Below are positions 1-10,590 of a DNA stretch of 64,000 bases, one piece after another; the stretch's first letter is position 1; each line of letters starts with the position of its first letter. Under the pieces are notes generated by a model. That model did not search any database, was not told where the DNA came from, and was given only the letters and a program-made list of their open reading frames with translations. Source of the stretch: Anastrepha obliqua (taxonomy: Eukaryota > Arthropoda > Insecta > Diptera > Tephritidae); assembly GCF_027943255.1 (NCBI RefSeq), contig NC_072895.1, positions 87,298,001 through 87,362,000 of the forward strand, in the 5' to 3' direction. Both the position numbers and the translations under genes were made by a program.

Positions 1-1684
1 TGTGGCAATAGAGTAATACGAGCAACGCAACGTTAAAGGAGGTGGAGCGGGGGGCAGCACATATTCTTATTGTACAGAAGTACTATTAAAAAATTTTATA
101 TAATTTTGTTGTTCATTTGTTTTGCCGTCACTCATTTGTGACTGCCGAAAAATATAGAAAATAAGATTGGCAGTGTGCATGAAGAGGTGGAGAGCAGCAA
201 AGAAAATGTGTTCGGTTTGTGTGGAAGTGGTGCAGCAGCAACTGAAGTGGAGTAGAATGCCCAAAAACAGGCAAAAGAAGTCAAAAATCCTCAGAGTGGA
301 AGTTGAAGGAAGATTACCGTGCCCTGTGTGCCTTTACATTGGAAATAGGTAGGGAAACGCAAAGTGTAGTAGGGTACTGATGAAGCGACTGGGACCTCCT
401 AGACGGCAACTGAGTTGTATATTTTTCTAAAGCATAATTTTCAGCGCATTGGCCGTCAGTAGCGTAAGAAGCTCTGTGTGTTCTCTGCTCTATTTAAATT
501 CATGCTAGATTTTATTTCATTTGTTTTTGCGTTTTGTTTTTTCTGTTGCTTTTGTGTGCGCACTTCAATAATTTCTATTTTTCTACGCTTTGTGTGTGAG
601 TAGATTTTTTTTATCATATTCTTTTTTCCTCGACTTTGTTGTGTTAATTAAGCAAAAATGTTGATATTGTACTTCAAATGCGGAAGAGTTGAACGAAAAA
701 TAGAAAGAAACGTGTTATGGAAAATATTTCAAAATATAAAATGCAGCACAAAGCACTAATGACTTTAGTTTAGTTTTTATTTCAGTTTCTTTCAGTTGAC
801 TGTAAAGGGTGGGGAGTGAAAAGTAAAACAGCTGCAAGTGATATTGTATATCAACACATGTGTGGTATGTATGCATGTATGTGTACTTAGGAAATCTTTT
901 TCGCATAAACCTTGCTTCAAGTAATTTAAAGAAACTAACATCCGGTCATAAGTTGTAGGGTTTAGCTCTTCAAGTAAGAAAGGAGAAGACGTCCGGCGAA
1001 TTCTCCCTATAATTAATTGTTTTGTGGGACCGTTATAGGGAAGTGGAATGCGTGTAGGCGCGAAAATTTCAGTGATTTGAAAAAATTCTTGGGTAAAATA
1101 TTTTCCAATTTTTTAATTGCCTAAGCCTAAGACTACATCGCGGAACAAATGATATCATATCCATATTTTTACTAATTTAACTATTCTTCTTAAACCAAGA
1201 AATAAGGGAAATGTGTCAAGTACAAGGCATTTGTAACTGGGGCCAGAGAAGACGGAAAATGGCTCAAACATATTAAAAGGTTGATAGCTGACCAGCTATA
1301 GTTGGAATGGATGGAAGGTTGCAAGCAATCACACCGCCTCGACGCCTTCCTTAGTGATGGTACGAATGTTGGATATCGGAATCGTAGAATGACTAAATTT
1401 ATATATTTTTTATTATATGTGAATATTTTTAATTATTGCAAACAAAAATTAAATCTTAAATAAAGTAGTAGAAGAAGACTATTTTTCCTCTTTTTTTATG
1501 TTGTGCATTTTCACCACAAAACGATTGCGTGATGTTTTTATATGAAGAAAATGCGCCTAAAGAACGAGGAGAAAAATTATAAAAAATCAACCGGACTTTC
1601 TAATAACTTCAAGCTTGCATTTTATTATAAAAGTACTAACATTTACAATAATAGCCTATAAAACTCCATAAATGGAAACCATCA
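1..1684. other. Non-coding stretch, no gene seen
   Basis: AT-rich sequence with only short frames that show no domain and no codon bias. Poly-T and poly-A runs and a mild GT-rich stretch near 860-890 are present. I see no splice-flanked coding exon, RNA gene or inverted-repeat element. Confidence 0.6.
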
Positions 1685-2351
1685 AATAACTGAGTATAAA
1701 CTTTAGCAGCATAGCAGATCGCCTAATCTCCGTCAGCGATAGAATCCAGACTGCCAACAGAAGTAACCTTTCACATCTTAAACTTTTCGAATCTCAACTT
1801 TCATGGTCGTGTAAGCTGCAAGTCTATAAGACACTAATAAGACCAACACCAATTTATGGCTGCGAAGCATAGGTTGTGCGCACCAACAAAACGTTCCCAT
1901 GGCAATGGGTTTTACGTTACTAGAACGACCCGGGCTTATACCGGAACGACCCGGTCAAGGACTGCCACAGCAGCATTCCCCGCACATGTATGAGGAATGT
2001 ATAAGCTGCTGCCACAACAACAACCACCATTGACATTAAGAACGCTTTCCGCTGATACTGAGATACTGAATATTTGGTCCAGTAAAGGAAACTTATGGGA
2101 TTTATAGAGCTTATCCCTCCTTATAGATATAACAACCAAATCGAGCAACTCTAATGGGCCAAAACAATGTGCGCTTTGTCAAGGCGCAGAGGTTACGATA
2201 TTTTGGGCATCTGCTCAGAATTCACGACAACAGGGTAACGAAAAAGACCTTTAACTCTTATGTGATGGGCAGTAGAAAAAATATGGATTGATGATATCCA
2301 AGAAGAACCGAGCTCACCCCAAACTGTAATTGCCACGATGATGATGATGAT
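1685..2351 (+). pseudogene. Non-LTR retrotransposon fragment (C-terminal RT region) with GAT-repeat tail
   Basis: Remnant of the region after the reverse-transcriptase core of a LINE. Reading + gives a stretch ending in YKTLIRPTPIYGCEA, the conserved thumb-region block of many LINE polymerases. After an interruption it continues with VRFVKAQRLRYFGHLLR, another block typical of the LINE C-terminus. The piece ends in a (GAT)n run at 2337-2351, which looks like the 3' microsatellite tail of the element. The coding sequence is broken by stops and by an inserted dispersed repeat (about 1905-2110). A second copy of the same family, with the same motifs and the same GAT tail, lies at 60255-61326. 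It cannot make an active protein. The clade (RTE-like or other) is not resolved. Confidence 0.7.
1905..2110 (-). repeat. Dispersed repeat inserted in the LINE fragment, with hairpin
   Basis: Carries a direct repeat GAACGACCCGG (1923-1933 and 1943-1953) and an imperfect hairpin with arms at 1968-1979 and 1994-2011 (CAGCAGCATTCC against GGAATG..CTGCTG), followed by CAACAACAAC. I recognise this combination from memory as a common dispersed fragment of fly genomes, normally written on the other strand. It sits between two blocks of one LINE reading frame, so it is probably an insertion. The exact ends are not clear. Confidence 0.45.
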
Positions 2352-2913
2352 AAAAATTCTTTAACAAAAATCTTTCTAAGCATTGAAATTTATTCGATGT
2401 AGTTTTTATGATATTGTCAAAACTGAACCATTAGATGGTGGTTGTAATTTCAACGATATGCGAAATTCATTTAGTGTTAATTATGAAAGTGGTGTAAGTC
2501 CGTAATTTTAAAAAATGATGTAAACATAACTTGAAAATGACGCCTGACCCTGTTGTATGCGTTTTTGAACTATCTAATAAACCTCTAAATGACAATTAAA
2601 TAATAACAGAAACGATAATTCATTCGAGTTTATCTATCGATGTAATTTAGTTGGGTTCTTCCAAATCTTAACATTTAAGTGCAAAGCATTTACGTGAATG
2701 GAAGTTGCTCCGTCATCAAATAATATTGAAACAACAGACCAGAAATTTTTGGTATCAGATCATACCTTTCTACCACATGACCGTGATTTTGGGTTGATGG
2801 AAATGAAAAAAACAAAAAAGCAAATTACTTATACAACCTTCAGACAATCTCTTAAGGGACATAGTAGCATTTTTATTATTATTTTATTTTTTTTCTCAAC
2901 TTCGTACAAATAC
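2352..2913. other. Non-coding stretch, no gene seen
   Basis: AT-rich. An open frame from 2698 is formed largely of low-complexity sequence and runs into the start of the LINE-B copy. I regard it as chance. Confidence 0.5.
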
Positions 2914-3850
2914 TATCCGCAAACTGGAGTCGTGCTAGGGCAATCTTTCTAAGTAGGCGGGATTGGATCGAGGGGAAAATCTGCACCGAAGCTTGCACCT
3001 CTATCTTCACTGACCGTTCACAGATGGAATCGGGAGCGGAGCAGGGGTTTTCTCTAAATCAGCCAATCCTTTAGACTGCCGCAGGACTAGCAGCTTTTCA
3101 GACAGAAGTATTTGCGATTCTGCAGGCATGCAAAATGCTTAGGGAACGTGGGACGAGGGAGATGTTAACATTTTCTTCGACAGCCAAGCAGCGATGAAGT
3201 CTCTGACGACGCCATGGTGCAGAACAAAACTAGAGTACTCCTGTTAGTAGGAGATCAAATATCGTGGGTTACCTGCATGCATTTCTCTGATCTGGGTTCC
3301 AGGACTTAGGAACTTAGAAGGAAATTAAATTGCTAATGAGCTTGCCAGAAAAGGGACTGAATTGGCCTCAGGGACCTCCTACCCGGTCATCGGTATCCCC
3401 CTGACAGTTATTACAAATTATTTCTCAGAAAAGCGCAGAAAACGAAAACCCTTTAGCCCTAGTAAAATATACGGAGGACTCAGAAAGTCCTTCCATTCAA
3501 TTTTCAAACTCGTAGCTGTGTTGACCGGTCATTGGACGACAGGCACACAAACAAAAAACTAGGATTACCATTAAATCCCCATTGGAGAAGCTGTGGGGAC
3601 CTTTCAGAGAAGGAAGCTGTAGACCACTTTTTCTGTAAATGTGTGGGATTGGCCGCTAGACGATTAAGATCACTGGGCGCTATTTTTTTCGACAGCCGGG
3701 GACAGTGCGCCAACCTAAATCTCATCAATCTTCTCCATTACATCAACAGATCTGGTTGGCTGTATATATCTGCCTGTTGGAGGTCTCATAATGGTATCAA
3801 AACGGGGAGTACCAGAGTGGTACTTGAACAATTTTACCTACCTTCCTAAA
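2914..3850 (+). pseudogene. LINE-B copy 1: RNase H and C-terminal domain of a non-LTR retrotransposon
   Basis: The 3' part of a 5'-truncated LINE. Broken frames give an RNase H-like segment (DSQAAMKSL-like at about 3180-3200, then a WVPG block) followed by a C-terminal segment at 3540-3849 with HWTTGTQTKKLGLPLNPH, a C-x-C zinc-type region and LLHYINRSGWL near the end. The sequence closes with CCTACCTTCC, a degenerate version of the (CCTA)n tail seen cleanly in copy 2. Several frameshifts and stops interrupt the RNase H region. Copies 2 (5231-6186, minus) and 3 (57628-57870, minus) belong to the same family. The RNase H plus C-terminal layout fits the I/R1/LOA-type group; the exact clade is inference. 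Confidence 0.8.
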
Positions 3851-5230
3851 TTTTTAAAACTTATAATATTAAGTTATTTAATACAGTGTTTGTAGTTATA
3901 CAAGTTTTTTACTTAATAGTGAATAATCCTAAGACCTATGGCTGAAAAATAAAATCACTAACTTTCCTCAGCACCATCAACTGCTCACAAACAGTCGTAA
4001 TATTACTCTTAGCTTAGCGAAAAAAATTCCTTTCTGCAATTAAAATCAATAAACCTCCCCATCACCTGAAATTATGCCTCAATAAATGCTTCACAGCTTT
4101 CTTGAAAACTCCATTCGAAACCGAATTTATATGCGCTTACATCCGACTTTTGTATTTCAAATCAAATTCGCTGCCAATTATTAAATTACCACACCCACTT
4201 AGAAGGCCCCAACAATATCAAGGATGCACTCGACGACGTGCTTGCAACACTCCTACGTTGCATGCAGCACATTTGCCAAAAAATGCAGACGTCAACAAAA
4301 TAAAAAAAAATTGCAAATGGGAAACCAAGCGCAAAAAACACAAAAAATCACACACATGTCGAAAGGGCCCCGGAATTCTCTAAGGACACTTCAATTGTTT
4401 TCTTGTTTTCGGCAACAAATTTGGTTACATGCAGCCCCATTCGAGATGTGCATATGTATGTATGTAAATGGTGTGTGTGTTGTGTGATGGTAAGGCCATA
4501 AATGTTGCTTTTGCAACTCACGACAGTCAACAGTCAACAGCAGTCAACCAGAGACATTTGCACAGCAATTAATTAACCGAAATAAAAGCGGATCCTTTCG
4601 GGGATAGCATTACCGTTAAGCGTGTAAGGCTTCAGTGCTTATTCGAATGCGAGGTCCTCACGTCTCTAATTTATGTGTGTTTTTTTTAATAAGTTCTCGA
4701 TTTGCTCGCGTGATAGATGAGAAAGAAATGCGCCAAAGAGTTTTGCCTAGACTTTGGGAATGAGCTGCATAAATCTTTTGAAAGTCGTTAATTTACATGA
4801 AAAGAAATTGGTCTTTCATGCGAGTTTTGAACAAAAAAAACAAAAAACAAACAAACACAAATGTAATCGTACTTTTCTTTCATTTGTTAATTTTTTCTCT
4901 CTACATTTTGAAGACGAGATTTCTTTGCCTTGCCAGTAGTTGTCAGTGAGCGAATGTGACTGGCGCCGACATTTTTCTCCTGTTTGCTTACGTTTAAGAT
5001 GCTAAGCGATTTTTCTTTTATTTACTTACCACCTGTGGCTATTTGTGATTACCGACAACATGACCATAAAGTACATGGGCTCGCAACTTGTAGAAAATCT
5101 TTGAAGGCGCGATTGTGTCCAAGGGACTGGGAATAGTCAATGAGCCGCAAGTTTGGGTGAGAGGAAACCAGTGACGTTAGTTACGAGAAAATTAAAATTG
5201 TGAAGGGGTTACCCGGTTATGAATATGCGA
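3851..5230. other. Spacer between inverted LINE-B copies; non-coding
   Basis: No protein-coding signal found. Short frames at 4102-4530 overlap one another on both strands and show low-complexity residues. A GT-rich microsatellite-like stretch lies near 4450-4485. Poly-A/T runs occur at 4680 and 4840. This is the loop of the large inverted repeat made by the two LINE-B copies. Confidence 0.6.
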
Positions 5231-5252
5231 GTAGGTAGGTAGGTAGGTAGGT
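5231..5252. repeat. (AGGT)n microsatellite, tail of LINE-B copy 2
   Basis: Five to six tandem AGGT units. On the minus strand this is the (CCTA)n tail that ends the LINE-B 3' UTR. Copies 1 and 3 have shorter, decayed versions at the equivalent place. Confidence 0.9.
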
Positions 5253-6186
5253 GAAATGGCTGAAGTACCACTCTGGTACTCCCTAAGCAGCACTAAAGCG
5301 CCCTTTTTGTTACCATTTTGAGACTTCCAACAGGCAGATATATACAGCCAACCAGATCTGTTGATGTAATGGAGAAGATTGATGGGATTTAGGTTGTCGC
5401 ACTCTCTCAGGCTACCGAAGAAAGGAAGACCCGGTGACCTTAATCGTCTAGCTGGCAAGCCAACAGTCTATTTCTCTGAAAGGTCCCCACAGCTTCTGCC
5501 ATGGGGGTTAAATGGTAAACCTAGTTTTTCTGTGTGTGTGGCGATCATCCAATGACCAATGAGTTTGGAAATTGAATGGCGTGGAGTCCTCATAACTTTC
5601 TGAGTCCTCCAAGAAGAAATGGAGCTCCATTTTTTCTGCGCTTTCCTGAGAAATAATTTGTGCAATTCCCCTCTAACAACTGATGCCGACGACCGGATAG
5701 GAGGTCCCTGAGCCCAAATCAGTCCCTTTTCTGGCAAGCTCATTAGCAATTTAATTTCCTTCTAAGTTCCTAAGTCCTGGAACCCAGATCAGAGAAATGC
5801 ATGCAGGTAACCCACGATATTTGATCTCCTACTAACAGGAGTTTACTAGTTTGGTTCTGCACCATGGCGTCGTCAGAGACTTCATCGCTGCTTGGCTGTC
5901 AGAGAGAATGTTAAATCTCCCTCGCTCTCACGTTCCCTAAGCATTTTGCATGCCTGCAGGATCGCAAACGCTTCTGCTTGAAAAACACTAGCAGTGTTCG
6001 GCAGTCTAAAGGAGAGAGACAAATTGGCTGGCTTAGAGAAAGCCCCTGCTCCGACTCCCGATTCCATCTTGGAGCCGTCAGTGAAGACAGAGGTAACAGC
6101 ATCGGTACGGATCCTCCCCTCGTTCCAATCCAGCCTACTTTGAAAAGATTGCCCTAGCACGACTCTCAAACTCCAGTTTGCGGATA
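5253..6186 (-). pseudogene. LINE-B copy 2: RNase H and C-terminal domain
   Basis: Reverse-strand copy of the same LINE 3' part as 2914-3850. The best preserved segment (6169 down to 5882) shows RNase H features: FTDGSKMESGVGAG with the first catalytic Asp, then VFQAEAFAILQACK with the catalytic Glu. The C-terminal piece (5749 down to 5192) contains GHWMIATHTEKLGLPFNPHG and the LLHYINRSGWLYISACW block near the end. Stops and shifts separate the pieces, so it is dead. Homology to copy 1 stops on both sides at the same point, CTATCCGCAAACTGGAG, which suggests similar 5' truncation of this family or a shared internal boundary. It has a roughly 30-bp insertion or deletion difference from copy 1 near the 3' end. 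Confidence 0.85.
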
Positions 6187-6404
6187 GAAAGATCTGTTTG
6201 AAGTTTGGAGAAATGCGGTGTTAACTGCCCTAACTTAACTAACTTAACTTAACTAATACTTCTACCATGTCCCTTGAGAGATTACCTTCAGAGGCCAACC
6301 TCCTCTAACCTGATTGCATTTTGAGCTGCGATGGAAGTGCAAAACGACATTCAGAGCAGCGCTGGGGCAGAATTATTATTAGATTTACTATTTTCCAGCG
6401 CGCC

Positions 6405-6657
6405 GGTCGAAGGCAGAACATGAATTCGATTTGAAACGATTCCTGGCTTTAAACTTTATTTGCTGCGATGCCATCGAGTCGTCGGCTGTCGTGAATTCAT
6501 CGTACAGGCTTTGTCTCCAAGACCCTTTGGGTCGACTTCTATCCCGTGAACCTTGTGGATTCCAGTCTAAGAACATTCTGCTGATGTCAATCGCAAATCT
6601 TTGCAAAGTATGACCAAACCTTCTCCATTTACACTCGCGAATCTCAATTTTAACTGA
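6405..6657 (-). pseudogene. LINE C-terminal fragment (GHTL..PQG type)
   Basis: Open minus-strand frame within 6388-6735 showing the signature of the C-terminus of a LINE polyprotein: WRRFGHTLQRF, then LDWNPQGSRDRSRPKGSWRQ. The same pattern (W-GHTL, W-PQG-R, G-P-WRR) recurs at 26401-26943 (minus) and 33140-33400 (plus), so three members of this group are in the window. Only the last part of the protein remains. It is joined directly at about 6658 to a LINE-A fragment on the other strand. Confidence 0.75.
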
Positions 6658-7760
6658 CCCTTGCTGACCACGGGTAGAACGGCGGCACTCAAGGAACTTT
6701 GTTAACCCTCTCTCGATATTGTTGCCATATGGCAACAGTAAACTTTAAAAGGCCGTCAACACTCTCTTGTAAAAAATATCAACTTTTTTGTTACATATTT
6801 TCAAAAACTGAAGTTTACTGGTTAAACAGAAATAAAATAAATAATAACCGCTCATTATATATCGGTAATACAACATTTTTAAAGAAAGCCTTCTGGCATA
6901 TAGAACTTCACTCTGAAATTTGTATTTTGAATTTTTAGATTTTTGAGGCATTTTGGGCAAATGTTTTCAACAATTTTTGAATAAAGTATATAGAAAAATA
7001 TTCAATCTGTCATTTGGCATATAAATATTTTTTCGCTCGCAGCTTTAAAAGCTGTGCTAATTTTTTAAACTAAGTTTGTTGCCATATGGCAACAAATTTC
7101 TCGTAAGGTGTTAACTTGCATTAGAAGTTTATTTGCGATTGAAACCAATACAAAACATTTGCTGCCATATAGCAACATTAAAAAAAACACTTAACAAAAA
7201 AAATATAAAAAAAAATGTATTTGTATTGTTATTGGTCCTAAAATAAATACTCAGACAAAAATTTGGATTTTTTGGATGGCGCAATAAAAAGATATAGCGA
7301 AAGGGTTAAGCTAACAAAGCCGTAGCTTTCCAATTTTGTGGGCATTCTTACCGGGTATTGCCCGTTTGGTATCCATTCGGTGAGTCTTGGGATTGCTTCA
7401 AGTTCTGAAAAGGGGACTGTATCTCTTTAGCTACCCTGCTCTCGTCGGGCTATGATTCAGATAACTGGGCTCTCACTTTTTTGCTACATCTACGGATATG
7501 GCGGGTTTAAATATCTCAATTCTGGTGAATTTCAGCAGTAACTTGAAGCGATTGATGCAAAAGTGATTAGCCACCGTTTGATCGTCATCTTCTTATTCAA
7601 AGCTTCCTTCTTTTTCCCTTGTTTTGGGTCTTCCGCCTCTGTTTTCCTCTGTATAGTAGCACAATAAACAACTTTGATTCATCGTTTAAGAGTGCCCATC
7701 GCTTGGGCAGCCATTTATTCTATCCTACGGCATTTAGCGGCGTCTTCTTAGAATCACGGA
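6658..7760 (+). pseudogene. LINE-A copy 1, 3' part, split by a MITE
   Basis: Nucleotide-level match to the LINE-A copy at about 51235-51745. The shared left piece is the CACGGGTAGA..GAACTT region at 6668-6701. The shared right piece starts CTAACAAAGCCGTAGCT at 7310 and runs through TTGGGATTG, the CTGCCCTGCTCTCGTC-like block and the CGCTTGGGCAGCCATTTAT block near 7703-7720. The two halves are separated by the 600-bp element at 6706-7305. In copy 2 they are adjacent, which gives an empty-site control. Coding potential is lost. Copy 2 shows that this region encodes the part after RNase H. Confidence 0.8.
6706..7305. mobile_element. piggyBac-type MITE (600 bp) with TTAA target sites
   Basis: Flanked on both sides by TTAA (6702-6705 and 7306-7309). 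The ends are inverted repeats: CCCTCTCTCGATAT at the left and, read on the other strand, CCCTTTCGCTATAT at the right. TTAA duplication plus CCCT-type termini is the hallmark of the piggyBac superfamily. There is no coding sequence, so it is non-autonomous. It contains two perfect copies of the 18-bp palindrome TGTTGCCATATGGCAACA (6720-6737, 7077-7094) and a degenerate third (7160-7177). The host LINE-A copy at 51 kb lacks it, which supports true insertion. The termini differ from those of the 17-kb piggyBac element, so that element is not its obvious driver. Confidence 0.85.
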
Positions 7761-8402
7761 CATATCAGTATTGTCGAGCTGTGTTTACAGAAAATCGGTT
7801 AGCTTCGGTCTTCGGTTTCGGCCGACTACCATGGATGGTGAATGTTTCGCCTTCCTAATTTGGAAATAAATAATGCATTGCCATTGGCACATTTTTATAC
7901 AACTCAAACTTGCGCCTTTCCACGCCGCCACTGGCCAGCTTATGAAAATCACTTCCTACTGGAAAATCACTGAACGGCATACGATTCCCAACAACACAAA
8001 TATTAGTAAAAATGCATTAAGGGCTAAACATCAATAGTGGGTTGCACTCATCGAAATCAGTGTTCACCGGCGCCGCGCAACTTGTTTATGACACATGACC
8101 AGCGCGATGATACGAGAGCAACAAAATACAAAACCAAAGCAGTGCAATATAATGATGCAAAAATCAAGCGAATAGACTATCCCCTAACAATAACAGCTAC
8201 TCTTACCTAAGCCAATATCAACAACGAAGAAAATCATAGAAAAGGAAAGATACTCTGGCGCTGCCTAACACAGATTAAGCGACTTACTGTAAACAATTTA
8301 TTGGCATGAAATTTAATTGACCAGTCTTGCATAGCCAACAACAACAATAAATGTGTACAGCAGTGTGTACAACCTGCGATCAAATAGGCGTCTAACTTGT
8401 AG
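7761..8402. other. Non-coding stretch
   Basis: The first part may still be decayed LINE-A 3' UTR. The remainder shows no domain, RNA gene or repeat structure that I can name. Confidence 0.5.
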
Positions 8403-8552
8403 GTGGTCAAATGGAAGGACTACAAGGGCTTCCTGATTGCCGTATTCTGTGTAGAACTGTCCACCTCAGCAACGAATGAGTTCAACTGTCGATCGAGTGC
8501 CCTCGACTACGTTCATATCAGAGTGCAGTTAGTGAACGTATGGTATGAGCAA
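8403..8552 (+). CDS. Possible internal coding exon of an unidentified host gene
   Basis: A 150-bp (50-codon, phase 0/0) stretch opens exactly at a TAG that can serve as a splice acceptor (..ACTTG-TAG then GTGGTCAAATGG). It closes at a strong donor-like CAA-GTGAGT (donor at 8553). The frame begins VVKWKDYKGFLIAVF and includes three Cys. Base composition is more GC-rich than the flanks, with many G/C third positions, as in fly coding exons. The stop codon that bounds the frame on the left is the acceptor itself. I do not recognise the protein. No second exon with matching phase was identified, so this may be chance. Confidence 0.3.
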
Positions 8553-10252
8553 GTGAGTGGAGCGTGCCCGCCGATCACGACTTTATTAACTGACAATTGC
8601 TCATCTGCGCCGAGCTGGTGGTGTGGAAGGAAAGGTGATGGTGGGGATGATGATGGGTGGGTGTGGTGCAGCATGCGGGTGGAGCGTTGGTAGCGGACAG
8701 CGTTTCGTAATACAAAATCATGTGCACTTGCACACACACATTGGCACACACACATATCGCTTGCATCTTAGACTTCTCTGTTACCTTTCTTTCTGTTGGT
8801 TTTTGATTTCTAATCGGCAAAGCTTTACTTAATAGATCCTTCGCTGTTCTTCTTCGTCTTCGATTGCAAAGCTTTTGTAGTTGTGCTGCATTGACAGTGA
8901 CGAGTGACTTCTATTAACAGAACTTTAATAGAATTTTATATTTTTATTATTTGCCAGCGTCGCTTTGATATTTGCCGATTTTTGGTAGTCAAATGCGAGT
9001 GCAGTGCCGAAGTAGTCAAAGGTGCTTATTTGTTTTGCCGCGCTTTACTTTTGAAATTCACTTTTATTGTTTTATTCATTTTGTGCCGCAACTGGGCTCC
9101 ACAGCCTACATGCGCTTAATGTTGCAACATGTGTTCAGCATGTTGCACTCATGTATATGCTTGTAGTTTTAATCCCACTCATGCTTGTCGCCTGTGAATC
9201 GCTTCGGAAATGATTTCACTTGCCTGGGACTGCACTATTTCTGCGTGGTTCTATGCAGCTCGGGTGGTAGACATAGGTAGGCATCTCTTTGTACCACCTG
9301 TTGTTTTTGGTAATCGATGCAAATGTCAGGTCATGTTCAAGTCATAGTTGCACAAGGCGCCAGGCGGCTAATACAGTCAGTGCGGTTAGTAGATGGACAC
9401 TGTGCCATGTTCCTATTACCTACGTACATATATTGCAATTACTTTGATTAAGTGCAGCTCCTTCGATAATGAGATGTCATCAATAACTCGCCCAAACTAA
9501 ACGTGTATGGAAATTATTGAAACTAACTGGCCCATTTGGGGACTCGTTCAAGTAACTGATGGGCGCAACAAAAGCATTCGTGGCGCTTTTTCTATAGGGT
9601 TAAACTATGAAGCCTGTGTGAAGCAGCTAATTCGCAATTAGGAACATTTCAGTAATTTAATACTTAATTAATTGAGAATAAATGTGCGTGAGCTTCTCTC
9701 TGCAACCCTGTGAGGTCTGTTTAATGAGAAGAGCAAATCGATTACCTATTAATAGAAATAATTTCTCTTGTCCGATTGATTTTAGATGAATCTCCAAGGA
9801 CTTGTGATGATCACCGCAAGGGACTTCTGGAGAAACGAGCTCCACACAAACAGCGATAACTTTTATTAATAACTTTTTTTGAAAATTTTGCTAAAGCCAT
9901 TATTATTTTTGTAAAATTAAGAAATTGACTAGCAAAACAAAAATTATTGAAAATCATAATTTTTGCGGGCCTTTGACTACGCCTAACACCTTATGGCGAA
10001 GAGCGAGTGGAGGGTTGCCATAGGCTGCAGAAGAACGCAGTAGCAATTGATCTCCAGCAAAAAAGGTTAACGATATAATATAATAAAAGAAAATTTATTC
10101 ATCTGAGAAAAACTGAGATTTTCATTTACCAGCTTCCACAAAGGACATTTGAGAGGCATTTTGAAGAATTCGCATGTTAACCGTTGGCTTTTTCTGATCA
10201 AAGTCAGGTAGAAAGCAAAACTCGATTGTTTTGGTTAGCACAGTTTAATATA
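8553..10252. other. Non-coding stretch with CA repeats
   Basis: Contains an interrupted (CA)n tract at about 8729-8755 and overlapping short frames on both strands that I regard as chance. A 62-residue minus frame at 9657-9845 shows no recognisable motif. No element with paired ends was found. Confidence 0.5.
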
Positions 10253-10574
10253 CAAGGTGGTGCAAAATTAATCATCCAATTTTGTTTTTGAATAACTTTT
10301 TGTTGAAGCCAAAACTCAAATTTATTGATTGGCAAAGTTCAGTATTCAAGGTGGCGCAATATTAATCATCTAACTTTTTTTAAACAAATTTTTACTACAT
10401 ACAAAAAATGATTCGGAGTGATGAACATCATTACTTCGAACGTTACTGTAGCAATGGAGCACTGCTTTTTTTAGTTTACTATAGCTGCTTAGTTCACAAG
10501 TGCCAAGCATGATTGAAACCATTTGTAAAAATTATACTTTTTCCGATGGGGTGATTAATTTTGCGCCACCTTTT
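10253..10574. mobile_element. Tc1/mariner-type MITE with a duplicated left end
   Basis: The right end at 10545-10574 reads, on the other strand, AAAAGGTGGCGCAAAATTAA. The matching left ends are AAGGTGGTGCAAAATTAATC at about 10254 and AAGGTGGCGCAATATTAATC at 10349. So there are two left termini about 95 bp apart for one right terminus. The inner pair would give a 226-bp element, the outer pair about 321 bp. Flanks are TA-rich, as expected of Tc1/mariner insertion. No coding sequence. Confidence 0.7.
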
Positions 10575-10590
10575 ATGTATATGTCTATTA

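Noticed and set aside
2698..2952. 84-residue plus-strand frame ending in VVLGQSF
   Set aside because: Its end is the start of LINE-B copy 1. The rest is unrelated low-complexity sequence.
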